A stretch of DNA of 64,000 nt from an uncultured Clostridia bacterium. GTDB taxonomy: Bacteria > Bacillota > Clostridia > Christensenellales > CAG-917. The translations under genes were made by a program, and so were the position numbers. Shown one piece after another: positions 32,170 through 41,496 of the stretch (positions are counted from its first letter, which is position 1; every line of letters starts with the position of its first letter). The stretch is taken from assembly GCA_947581925.1 (NCBI GenBank), contig CANPWB010000003.1, positions 1-64,000 on the forward strand, read 5' to 3'. The notes below the pieces were generated by a model. That model searched no databases, was not told the origin of the DNA, and saw only the letters and a program-made list of their open reading frames with translations.

Positions 32170-33486
32170 ATGTGGCTGTCCCTATCCATTTGTATCGTAA
32201 CATGTCTTGTCATGATTTTGAGCGTGCTGTTTTTCCCCAAGATAAAATTCGGCAAAAAGTTTTCCATAAACACCTATTGGGTCGTCACGTTGGCGGGAGC
32301 GCTGCTGCTTTTTGCCGTGGGCGAGGCAAACTTCAAGACGGTAGGCGAGGCGCTCATCGCGGACACGGCGATAAATCCTCTCAAGATACTCGCGCTCTTT
32401 TTGTCCATGACGATACTGTCCATATTTCTTGACGAGCTGGGCTTTTTCAGATACCTTGCGAGCGCGGTGCTCAAAAAGGCGAGGACGGGGCAAAAAAAGC
32501 TTTTCTTGTTTTTGTATCTCATCGTTTCCGTGCTGACGGTTTTCACCTCAAACGACATCATCATTCTCTCTTTTACGCCGTTCATCTGCTATTTTGCGAA
32601 GAATGCGAAGATAAATCCAACGCCTTATCTTGCGGCGGAATTCGTCGCGGCAAACACCTGGAGCATGGCGCTCATCATAGGCAATCCCACAAACATCTAT
32701 CTTGCTACGGCATTCGACGTTGACTTTTTCTCATATCTGAAGATAAGCATAGTGCCTACGCTTTTTGCGGGACTCGTCGCATTCGGCGCGCTGTATCTCA
32801 TGTTCAGAAAGCATCTTTCCGCGCCGATAGAGGGAGAGCCCGAGGATATAAAGATAGAGGACAAACTTTTGCTGTGGGTGGGCATCGCGCATCTCGCGGT
32901 ATGCACGGTGTTGCTTGCGATAAGCTCGTACATCGGCATAGAGATGTGGCTTGTGTCCATATGTTCGGTGGGGAGCCTTTTCCTGTTTGTGCTGGTCATT
33001 TCGCTTGTCAGAAAGCAAAAGCCCAAGGAGCTTTTGGGGTGCGTCAAACGCGCGCCCTATCAACTTATACCATTTGTGCTGTCAATGTTCATCATGATAG
33101 TGGTTCTGTCCGAAAAGGGCATAAGCGCTTCCATTGCAAATTTCTTTGGGAAGGACCTTGCCATTTTGAAATACGGCACGACGTCGTTTTTGATGGCAAA
33201 CGTCATCAACAACATTCCTATGAGCGTGTTTTACTCGTCGATAATAGGCGCGATGGGCGGCGGGACGGCGGCTTTGCAGGCTGTCTTTGCCACGATAATC
33301 GGCTCCAACATAGGCGCGTTTTTGACGCCTATCGGCGCGCTCGCGGGCATTATGTGGAGCTCCATACTCAATGAGCACGGCTTGAAATTCGGATATTTGG
33401 ACTTTTTGAAGATAGGCGTCTTTGTCGCCATTCCCACGCTGTTTGCGGCGCTCGGCGGACTGTTTGCGGTGAGCGGACTTATGTGA
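32170..33486 (+). CDS. ArsB/NhaD/SLC13-superfamily permease
   Basis: Polytopic membrane protein; VFTSNDIIILSFTPFICYFAKNA, NTWSMALIIGNPTNIYLA, NNIPMSVFYSSIIG. Confidence 0.8.
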   Translation: MWLSLSICIVTCLVMILSVLFFPKIKFGKKFSINTYWVVTLAGALLLFAVGEANFKTVGEALIADTAINPLKILALFLSMTILSIFLDELGFFRYLASAVLKKARTGQKKLFLFLYLIVSVLTVFTSNDIIILSFTPFICYFAKNAKINPTPYLAAEFVAANTWSMALIIGNPTNIYLATAFDVDFFSYLKISIVPTLFAGLVAFGALYLMFRKHLSAPIEGEPEDIKIEDKLLLWVGIAHLAVCTVLLAISSYIGIEMWLVSICSVGSLFLFVLVISLVRKQKPKELLGCVKRAPYQLIPFVLSMFIMIVVLSEKGISASIANFFGKDLAILKYGTTSFLMANVINNIPMSVFYSSIIGAMGGGTAALQAVFATIIGSNIGAFLTPIGALAGIMWSSILNEHGLKFGYLDFLKIGVFVAIPTLFAALGGLFAVSGLM

Positions 33487-33546
33487 CGCTTTGACGCATA
33501 TCATTTGAAATAAGGGCTTATGCCCGAGATATATGGGAGAAAAACT

Positions 33547-35148
33547 ATGGAAGAGAAAAAGAACAAAGTTTATGATGTAAACTATGAGAGGATGGATCTC
33601 ACGGCATACGAGGGCGAAGAGCCATATATTTTCGTGAGCTATTCGCACGCGGACACGGAGCAGGTCTACAAGATCCTCAAAATTCTCGACAGAGAAAAAT
33701 ACCGCTTTTGGTATGACGACTCTATGGAGATAGGCGAGGACTTCAGAGCGGAGCTCAGGTTGAGGATAGAGCAATGCAGCGCATTTTTGCTTTTCATATC
33801 CGACTCCGCGCTTGAGTCAAAATATTGCGGGATGGAGATCATCACGGCATTCAAAAACGACAAAAAGATATATCCCATATATTTGAAAGACAACGTGAAG
33901 ATCCCCGCGCCGCTCAAGATGATCCTCGAAAACCTGCAACACGTCAAGGGCGTAGATTCGGGCAATTACGAGAGACAGATAAACAAGCTCATCTCGGGTC
34001 TGCCCATCGAAACCATGCGCAGCCTCGAAGTTGAGGACGGCGTCCTTGTAAAATGCAAGGACGGCAGCGTCACTTTGAGCGTCCCCTCGGGCGTAAAAGT
34101 CATAGGACAGGGCGCTTTCAAAAATTGCGAACGCCTTGAAAAACTCATCATCGGCGACGAAGTCGAGCAATTGCGCGGAGAGGCTTGCCGCGGATGCAAA
34201 TCCATGAAGGAGCTCACCCTTCCCGCAAATGTGCGCAAAGTCGGAGAGAGCGCATTCCGCGATTGCATTTCGCTCACGTCTCTCGTCGCGGAAAACGACG
34301 ATCTCGAGCTTGGCGAGCGCGCTTTTGAAAACTGCGCGTCCCTCAAAGATGTCCGGCTGAAGGACGGCATGACGGAGATCTACGGCGGCGTTTTCAACTC
34401 CTGCAAAGCGCTTGAGGACATAAAACTCCCCAAAAAGTTGACGATACTCGGCGAAAGCTCATTTGCAAATTGTGTAACCCTCAAAAAAATAGATATCCCC
34501 GAAAACGTCACAAAACTTGACGATATGGTGTTCAACGGCTGTATCGAACTCTCCGAGGTAAAGTTGAAGAACAACATCACCAAAATAGGCAAAAACGTGT
34601 TCAAGGATTGCAAGTCGCTCAGCACATTCTTTATCCCCGCCTCCGTGTCAAGCATAGGTTCGGGACCGTTCAGAGGCTGCTGCAACCTTCAAAGCATCGT
34701 CGTGGACCTAAAAAACAAGTGGTTCAAATCTCTCGACGGCATACTTTTCAACAAAAACAAGTCGACCATCATTTGCTATCCGGCACAGCGCGAGGGCGAC
34801 GTCTACCAGATCCCCGACTCGGTCACCGTGATAAGCGACTGGGCGTTTTGCGAGTGCATATCCCTAAAAAAGATCGAGATCCCCGATTCCGTCAGCGAAA
34901 TAGGAGAGGGGGCGTTCTACAGTTGCTCTTCGCTTGAGGAGATTGTCTTGCCGGACTCCGTCGTCAAAATAGATGATACCGCGTTTAGAGGTTGCTCCTC
35001 GCTCAAGCGGATCGTCATTCCCGACTCCGTGCACGAGTTCGGCTGGGGATTGTTCAACGGTTGCGACGATGTCGAGGTCATATGCGGCATTCACTCCGAC
35101 GCCGCCAAGTACTGCGACATCAAGGGCATCAGACACACTAAAGGGTAA
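33547..35148 (+). CDS. TIR domain + BspA-like leucine-rich repeat (LRR_5) protein
   Basis: N-terminal EPYIFVSYSHADTEQVYKILKILDREKYRFWYDDSMEIGEDF; C-terminal repeats with AFRGCSSLKRIVIPDSV pattern. Confidence 0.88.
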   Translation: MEEKKNKVYDVNYERMDLTAYEGEEPYIFVSYSHADTEQVYKILKILDREKYRFWYDDSMEIGEDFRAELRLRIEQCSAFLLFISDSALESKYCGMEIITAFKNDKKIYPIYLKDNVKIPAPLKMILENLQHVKGVDSGNYERQINKLISGLPIETMRSLEVEDGVLVKCKDGSVTLSVPSGVKVIGQGAFKNCERLEKLIIGDEVEQLRGEACRGCKSMKELTLPANVRKVGESAFRDCISLTSLVAENDDLELGERAFENCASLKDVRLKDGMTEIYGGVFNSCKALEDIKLPKKLTILGESSFANCVTLKKIDIPENVTKLDDMVFNGCIELSEVKLKNNITKIGKNVFKDCKSLSTFFIPASVSSIGSGPFRGCCNLQSIVVDLKNKWFKSLDGILFNKNKSTIICYPAQREGDVYQIPDSVTVISDWAFCECISLKKIEIPDSVSEIGEGAFYSCSSLEEIVLPDSVVKIDDTAFRGCSSLKRIVIPDSVHEFGWGLFNGCDDVEVICGIHSDAAKYCDIKGIRHTKG

Positions 35149-35201
35149 TGCCTGCCGCGGGCTCTTGTGCACACGCCCCGTGCGCACCGCTCCCGACCCG
35201 C

Positions 35202-35330
35202 TACAAGAAGTTTGCAAAGTATATCCCCGAGGGCGCAAAGGAGATACTCTCCGTATGCGAGGGCCCCTTCGGCGCAAAGACAAAACCGTGCGAGGGCAAG
35301 GCGTACTACACCACCCGCGAAGTAAGGTAA
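35202..35330 (+). pseudogene. Duplicated 3'-terminal fragment of the GH13 glucosidase gene
   Basis: YKKFAKYIPEGAKEILSVCEGPFGAKTKPCEGKAYYT versus CKKFAKYIPEGAQEILSVYDNASFAAVTKPYEGKVYYT at the end of 30225-31919. Confidence 0.85.
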
Positions 35331-35387
35331 AACGGCATATAGATCGGCGAACCGCCCACAAACGGCGGGCGACTTTACGGCTTTAAG

Positions 35388-35420
35388 AAAAAACGGCTTG
35401 ACATTCAGTCAAGCCGTTTT
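35388..35420. terminator. Bidirectional terminator-like hairpin
   Basis: AAAAACGGCTTGAC attca GTCAAGCCGTTTT. Confidence 0.8.
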
Positions 35421-36067
35421 AATGCCGCTTAAAGGCTCACGCTTGTATAAAGGACTCTCCGACAAATTTTATTATCCGATTTGGGCAAATTTTTTCAATA
35501 ACTTATGATAAAGCGCCATCGGGGTCCCCATAAAATCGCGTGGCGATTTTATGGGGTAAAGAATTCCCACAGAATTAAGAGCGGATCATCCACACATTAA
35601 AAAATGCTTGGAGGATGCTATTCCTGTTCCCGAAGCATTGATTTAATGAATATAGTACGTAAGAAAATTGTAATGTTTTGTAAGAAAATATTAATGTTTA
35701 TGTCAAGCATATGAAAGAATTATGTGCAAAAATGGTATTGTAAAAACTTCCGCGTGACTTTTATGACAGAGTTGACAAGGCGTGAGCTTTTGCATGATGA
35801 AAAGAGCAAGTGGCGCGGACATGTCGAAAAACGACTGCATAAGGGACATGTCCGCAAAAATTTGTAGAAAAATGCATAAATAGCAGCAACAAAATATTGA
35901 CAAAAAAACCTAAAAAGGATAAACTGTTATAAACAAAAAAATATACGGGGGGGGGGATTATATTTTTGAGCAAAAATTCGCTGTTGCGCATTAGCGCAGT
36001 ATAGGTTTTTAAAAAAGCGGAAAAACTCGAAAAAGACGCTCCGAAACGGCGCGGCAAAGGAGGAAAA

Positions 36068-36238
36068 ATGTATATAGTCGAGGTTATATTTGCAATGATA
36101 AACATTATTGTCGTGGGTGTGGGCGCGGCGACAGCGTTGTCGGCGGGCTTGCTTGCGCTGTTTGATTTTATACTCAGACGTCGGAGCCTCTTGTCACGGT
36201 GCGGGCGAGATACCCGCGTCGGGCACAAAAACGCGTAA
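36068..36238 (+). CDS. Small single-TM protein, 56 aa (MYIVEVIFAMINIIVVGVGAATALSAGLLALFDFILRRR...)
   Basis: AAAGGAGG RBS, intact 57-codon ORF, strongly hydrophobic; starts a run of membrane/glycosyltransferase genes. Confidence 0.6.
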   Translation: MYIVEVIFAMINIIVVGVGAATALSAGLLALFDFILRRRSLLSRCGRDTRVGHKNA

Positions 36239-36343
36239 GAAATTTGTAAGACTTTTGTCAAGATTATGCAAGAAAGATATGCAATTATATCATTGAAAAA
36301 ATCTTTCGGGTTATCGGTCTGAAAAATTCGGGAGGAAACAAAT

Positions 36344-36994
36344 ATGCTGTACGGAATAGTGATATTTTTGACGCTCGCGATATGCGAAGGCGCCTCCATC
36401 GGGGTATATTATTGGGACAAAGCCGTGTCCTTGGCATACGCGATATGCGCGCCGCTTCTCTTGGCGGTATTTTGCGGTTTATTGCTTGGCGTATTGGACA
36501 TTCTGATAAGGCTTATGCCTCAAAACTTATGGCGTTATGACAAAAAGCCGTTTCTCGTATGCAAAAAAGAAGTTAAGTTTTATGAAAAACTCGGCATAAA
36601 AAAGTGGAAAGACAAAGCCGTCCCGGAGCTTGGCGCGTCGGCGGGGTTTTCAAAGAGATATCTCAAGGGGACGGCGATCGAGTATCTCGAGAGGTTTTTG
36701 ATCGAGACTTGCCAAGGCGAGACGTTGCACGCGAGCGGCGCGGTGCTGGCGTTTTTGTTTTTGGCGATATATCCCACGCGGGATTGGTATTTTGTCTTGC
36801 CCATATTGGCAGTGAATTTTTTAATAAATTTGTTGCCCTGCATGATACAGAGATACAACAGATATCGCCTTAGCGTCGTATACAAATTCAAAGCACGGCA
36901 CGCAAAGCTCAATATCGAGGCGACAAAGGGGGAGGACGTTTGCGCAAGCGACGAGTCCGCACAAGGACAACAAGAATACAAACAGGAGGGATGA
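36344..36994 (+). CDS. Membrane protein resembling the CrtO-type acyltransferase family
   Basis: KEVKFYEKLGIKKWKDKAVPELGA motif flanked by TM segments. Confidence 0.55.
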   Translation: MLYGIVIFLTLAICEGASIGVYYWDKAVSLAYAICAPLLLAVFCGLLLGVLDILIRLMPQNLWRYDKKPFLVCKKEVKFYEKLGIKKWKDKAVPELGASAGFSKRYLKGTAIEYLERFLIETCQGETLHASGAVLAFLFLAIYPTRDWYFVLPILAVNFLINLLPCMIQRYNRYRLSVVYKFKARHAKLNIEATKGEDVCASDESAQGQQEYKQEG

Positions 36995-36997
36995 CTT

Positions 36998-38149
36998 ATG
37001 CGGATAGCGATAATCAACGATCTTCTCGGTAGCGGCAGCAACGGGACTTTTGTCGTGACCTACAATTTGCTTGACCACCTCAAAGCGCAGGGGCACGAGG
37101 TGCGCGTCATATGTCCAGACCAAAGTAAGAAGGGCGATCCCGATTATTTTGTGGTGCCCGAGCGCAATTTAGGCGTGCCGCTCAACAGGTATGTGAAGAA
37201 GGTTGGCGTTTCCATAAGCAAATGCACGCGAAAGCTCATGGAAAAAGCGCTCGAAGGCGCGCAGTACATACACTGCATTACGCCGTTTCGGCTGGCAAGG
37301 TACGCGGCGGACATCGCAAGAGAGAAAAATATCCCGATATCGGCAGGTTTCCACATCATGGCGGAGAACATAACCGCATATTTGCATTTGGACAAATTGA
37401 CCGCCCTCAACACGCACATATACAAGCAGATGTATAAGACCCTATATCGCAAGGTGGACTGTATACACTATCCGACGGGCTTTATAAAAGCTCATTTCGA
37501 GTACAGGGTGAAAAAAAGCATGCCCGCGTATGTCATCTCAAACGGCGCGGACAGAAGATTCAAAAAGGAAGAGGTGGCGCGTCCCTCGAAGTTTGACGGC
37601 AAGTATATAATCACTTCTACGGGCAGATATTCGCGGGAAAAGTCGCAGGAAACGTTGCTCAAAGCGGTCGCGGACTCGAGATATAAGGACGATATACAGG
37701 TGGTGCTCGCGGGGCACGGCGCAAGGGAAAGGTATTATAAGCGACTTGGCAAAAACCTGCCCAATCCGCCCATAATGAGAGTGTTTTCACGCGATGAAAT
37801 GGTGAAAATTTTGAATTGCACGGACCTCTACGTCCATCCCGCATATATCGAGCTCGAGGGGATAGCATGTCTCGAAGCCATGAAGTGCGGTGTGCCGACT
37901 CTGGTTTCGGATTCGCCGTACAGCGCGACCTACGATTTCGCCGCGGACGACGAGTGCATATTCGAGGATCGCGATACGCGGCTACTTGCAAAGAAGATAG
38001 ACTCTTTGCTCGCCGACGCCGCAGAAAGGGAGCGCATAGGCAAGAAATCGCTTGCAAGCGAAGTCAAATATGTGGACGAATGTATGGCGCAGATGGACGC
38101 TATGATCGCGGCTGTCTTGAGGAAAAAGAGGGAACAAGCCGACGCCTAA
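36998..38149 (+). CDS. GT4-family glycosyltransferase
   Basis: Rossmann N-terminus NDLLGSGSNGTFVVTYNLLDHLKAQGHEVRVICPD; HPAYIELEGIACLEAMKCGVPTLVSDSPYSAT. Confidence 0.92.
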   Translation: MRIAIINDLLGSGSNGTFVVTYNLLDHLKAQGHEVRVICPDQSKKGDPDYFVVPERNLGVPLNRYVKKVGVSISKCTRKLMEKALEGAQYIHCITPFRLARYAADIAREKNIPISAGFHIMAENITAYLHLDKLTALNTHIYKQMYKTLYRKVDCIHYPTGFIKAHFEYRVKKSMPAYVISNGADRRFKKEEVARPSKFDGKYIITSTGRYSREKSQETLLKAVADSRYKDDIQVVLAGHGARERYYKRLGKNLPNPPIMRVFSRDEMVKILNCTDLYVHPAYIELEGIACLEAMKCGVPTLVSDSPYSATYDFAADDECIFEDRDTRLLAKKIDSLLADAAERERIGKKSLASEVKYVDECMAQMDAMIAAVLRKKREQADA

Positions 38150-38478
38150 CAAGCTTGCGCACGGTATTTTTTTGCCTACCGCGGCGGGTTGAGAAAAGCG
38201 GGTCATTGTATTAAATGATGCGTTTGCTTTCAAAAAGCTTGAATCCGTCTCAAAAATCATATATAGTAAGAATACTTGCCACAAAAGCGACAAGGACGAT
38301 ATGGACGGCAATGCGTCAAAGTCCCTGCGCGGTCGCGGCAAAGGCGTGAAAACGGCGGAATACGGCAGGCGCTCTTCTGCGGCAGTCGCTTTAAGAGGCG
38401 AATCACACAAAAGGCGTCGTTTGATACAGAAATTCTACGATCGAACGCGCCGCAAAATAAACAGAATGGAGCCGAATT

Positions 38479-39234
38479 ATGAAAATGTTTGAACCCGACA
38501 AAAAATTGCCGTCGTATCTCGAAAAGCACGGCAAGATACATGAGATCGTCATGATGTTGCTGTCGTTTATAATTGTGCCGATCGTATCCATAATCATCAT
38601 TACGCTGACAAGCCAAAGCGTGGGTCTCAGAGTAGTGCAGACTACGGTGTCGATGCTCGCCTGGTTCAACGGCAAACTCGCCGAAATTTACATATGGGGT
38701 ATAATAAACATAGCCTTGTACGCCTATTTGCTCGTGCTGAATCTGGACTTCGAGAAATACGCAAAGCCCGTGAAAATAGCGTTTTACGTGGCGTTCGGAC
38801 TGAGCGTCGTCATACTGCTTACGGGGCTGTCCATTCGCTTTACAGAGGAGCAAAGCCTGTCGCATACACTGCATAACGACTTTGCCATAATCGGTTTCGT
38901 CCTCGCCGTTGTGGTATTCATAGCGTTTGTCATCACGCAATTTTGGCGCAATCGTACGCAAGCGATCATTATGTCGGCGTTTTTGTGTTTCTTTGTGATA
39001 ACGGGAGTGTTTTCCATTCCGCAGGTCAACTCGCCCGACGCCGACGCCATCATCACCGCCGCGACTCAAATGTACGTTTTTGCAATGATCCACGTGCTTT
39101 TGGCGCTCAATTATTGCCTTGCGAAAATACTCCCCGCCACCCCAGCCACAACCAAGACGGAAATATCTAAAGACGCCAACGCCTCTCAAAACGAAAACGC
39201 CGTCCTCGACGAAGAAGAAAACGCGAGGCTTTGA
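38479..39234 (+). CDS. Hypothetical polytopic membrane protein
   Basis: Several hydrophobic TM segments, KTEISKDANASQNENAVLDEEENARL tail, in-frame with good start. Confidence 0.65.
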   Translation: MKMFEPDKKLPSYLEKHGKIHEIVMMLLSFIIVPIVSIIIITLTSQSVGLRVVQTTVSMLAWFNGKLAEIYIWGIINIALYAYLLVLNLDFEKYAKPVKIAFYVAFGLSVVILLTGLSIRFTEEQSLSHTLHNDFAIIGFVLAVVVFIAFVITQFWRNRTQAIIMSAFLCFFVITGVFSIPQVNSPDADAIITAATQMYVFAMIHVLLALNYCLAKILPATPATTKTEISKDANASQNENAVLDEEENARL

Positions 39235-39289
39235 TGAAAATAAAGTCGGATAAGGCGAAGTATGGGCATAAGGACGCTCGGACAGAGGT

Positions 39290-39735
39290 TGCGTTAAATG
39301 CTCAGGCAAGGGGAGGTTTCCTTTTACCCCACAAAAACATTTCATATTTTTGCTGGGACCCAGATATAAAACCCCATAGAAATGAGCGAAGCGAATTTTA
39401 TGGGGATCCCGATGTCGCTAGGACAGGGGGTTGCATTAATTGCTCGGACTAGGGGGCTCCTCGACGTTGTTCGGAGTGACACATTATATTACATGTCATT
39501 TCGAGCGTAGCGTAGCGAAGTCGAGAAATCCCCTGGTTTAAGTAAAAAGCGCTCTGACAATACTAACATCATTATCAAGCTCTCCCGCAGGAGTTTGTAC
39601 CATACACACAATCAAAAAACGCGCGAACTAGTGACAAAAGTCACGACGTTCGCGCGTTTTTAGCTTGGGGTGCAGGGGACGAAGTCCCTTGCCGGGGCAT
39701 GGGGCAGCGCCCCACATTGGGCGCGCAGTCCTACG
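39290..39735. repeat. Composite intergenic repeat region (inverted orientation, 3' of the phosphoesterase gene)
   Basis: aaaaaacgcgcgaactagtgacaaaagtcacgacgttcgcgcgtttttagcttggggtgcaggggacgaagtccc. Confidence 0.8.
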
Positions 39736-39741
39736 CAGTAC

Positions 39742-41208
39742 TCAGTCTTTCTCGTGGGCGACCTTGTAGTAGCTGTAGTAGTTTCTTGCCTCGCAGTCAA
39801 AGGTGCCGTCTTTGTCTATCAAGATGGCGGTGCAGCCGCGCTGGGCATGGTCCTTGACGCTCACGTAGGCGAGATAGTCTATGCTCATGCCGTATGTCAA
39901 GCGGATGCCCTTATATTCTATGGAGAAGTTGTTGTAGTGGTCGTGTCCGCAGAAGGTGCCCTTCAGACCGTGGTCGAGCCCCGCCTCGAAGAAGCGGTCC
40001 TCGTGATAGCCACAGAACACGCCGTAGTTGGCGACGCCGTTCTTTTTGCTCTGTTTTTCACCTCTGACGCCATAGTAGTAGGTGGCGTCCGCCTTCTCGC
40101 CAGTATATGTGCCGCCGTCGTCGTATTTCTCTTTGTATTCGTCAACGCTTACGGTGAGACCGGGCGTCAGCGCCGACTTTGTGTCGCTGCCGTTATTGTC
40201 GATGAATGCCTTCCATACGCGCCTGTATTCTCTGAGCGGGATGTGGAAGAACGCCATATTTTTGACATATTCGTCTCCAAAGCCGTTTTCCTTGTTTTTG
40301 GCTTTGAGCTTGTCCATCTCCTCTTTGTACCAATCCACCTGCGACTGATGGATGTTGTCGTATTTCCACACGAGGCCGAAATAGTCGCCGTCGATGTAGG
40401 AGTGGCTGTCGAGAATGACGATGGATTGAATGTATTCGCCCTTCGTATTCTTGACGTTGATGATGTGGTTGCCAAAGCCTCTGTCGATATGGTTGAAATC
40501 GTCGTCCTCGTCAGCGAACCCGCGTTTGTACAGGCAATATTTAAAATTGCTGTTCTCGTAATATTCGCTTATCTCCTTGCGGGAGTACATGCTGTACGCC
40601 TCGGTGTCGTGGTTGCCGTATGCAAACGTCCAATATACGCCGAGGGACTCCATCATATTGGAGAATACCTTTGTCGCGTTAAGGTTGTTGAAGGTGCCCG
40701 CCTGGAAAGGCACGGGGTAGGCGATGTCGCCCGTCACGACAACAAGGTCGGGTTGCTCCGCGCGTATCATAGTCTCAACGGCGTTCATAGCCCAGGCGTC
40801 TTGTTGATGTGAAAAACTGCCTGCGCCGATATGTACGTCCGTGAATTGCAACACCTTGAACTCTGTCCTGTCGTCGGGAAGCTCAAAATACGTCCACTCC
40901 TCATCAAATTGAGGTTTGAGCTGCTCGTGATCGTATTTGACAGGCTCCATGCTCTTTGCCTGCTTGATGAGTCCCTTTGCGCCCACCACGTTGCCGATGG
41001 CTACGCCCGACACGAATATCGCAAGCACAAGCACGATCGCGCCCGTGATGATGAGCGCCTTTATAGTGCGTTTCTTTTTCTGCTCGGGAGTAAGCTTTTT
41101 GCGCTCTTTCTTCTTCTTTTTCCCGTCCTTTGAACCCTCTTCGGGAGCGTCGGACACTTCTTGATCGTCGAACTCGACAAGCTCTTCTTTTTTGATCTCT
41201 TCGCTCAT
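39742..41208 (-). CDS. Membrane-anchored calcineurin-like metallophosphoesterase
   Basis: KVLQFTDVHIG, DLVVVTGDIAYP, FAYGNHDTEA, FCGHDHYNNF; N-terminal TM after a charged cytoplasmic segment. Confidence 0.93.
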   Translation of the reverse strand: MSEEIKKEELVEFDDQEVSDAPEEGSKDGKKKKKERKKLTPEQKKKRTIKALIITGAIVLVLAIFVSGVAIGNVVGAKGLIKQAKSMEPVKYDHEQLKPQFDEEWTYFELPDDRTEFKVLQFTDVHIGAGSFSHQQDAWAMNAVETMIRAEQPDLVVVTGDIAYPVPFQAGTFNNLNATKVFSNMMESLGVYWTFAYGNHDTEAYSMYSRKEISEYYENSNFKYCLYKRGFADEDDDFNHIDRGFGNHIINVKNTKGEYIQSIVILDSHSYIDGDYFGLVWKYDNIHQSQVDWYKEEMDKLKAKNKENGFGDEYVKNMAFFHIPLREYRRVWKAFIDNNGSDTKSALTPGLTVSVDEYKEKYDDGGTYTGEKADATYYYGVRGEKQSKKNGVANYGVFCGYHEDRFFEAGLDHGLKGTFCGHDHYNNFSIEYKGIRLTYGMSIDYLAYVSVKDHAQRGCTAILIDKDGTFDCEARNYYSYYKVAHEKD

Positions 41209-41496
41209 AATAAATCCCCTTACGAAGTTATATTATATTCATTATATACCGCCCGCGCGCACATTTCAAGTGCGGATTTTAGGATTGACTTAATTTGTAT
41301 GAGGCGGATATAATATGTGTGCATCAAAACATTCAAATGAAAGCAAAACGACATATGCCGCATATAATTTCAGATGTCAACTTCTTAAGCTCAAGGGCGA
41401 TATTTATGACATGAAACAAAAGCCGAATACTTGACAATAAGACCCGCCTAAAGCTAATATTTAAGCATATAGTGAGTTGTATCTAAGGAGAAACAT

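Noticed and set aside
39670-40812. 380-aa plus-strand ORF
   Set aside because: Shadow of the metallophosphoesterase on the other strand.
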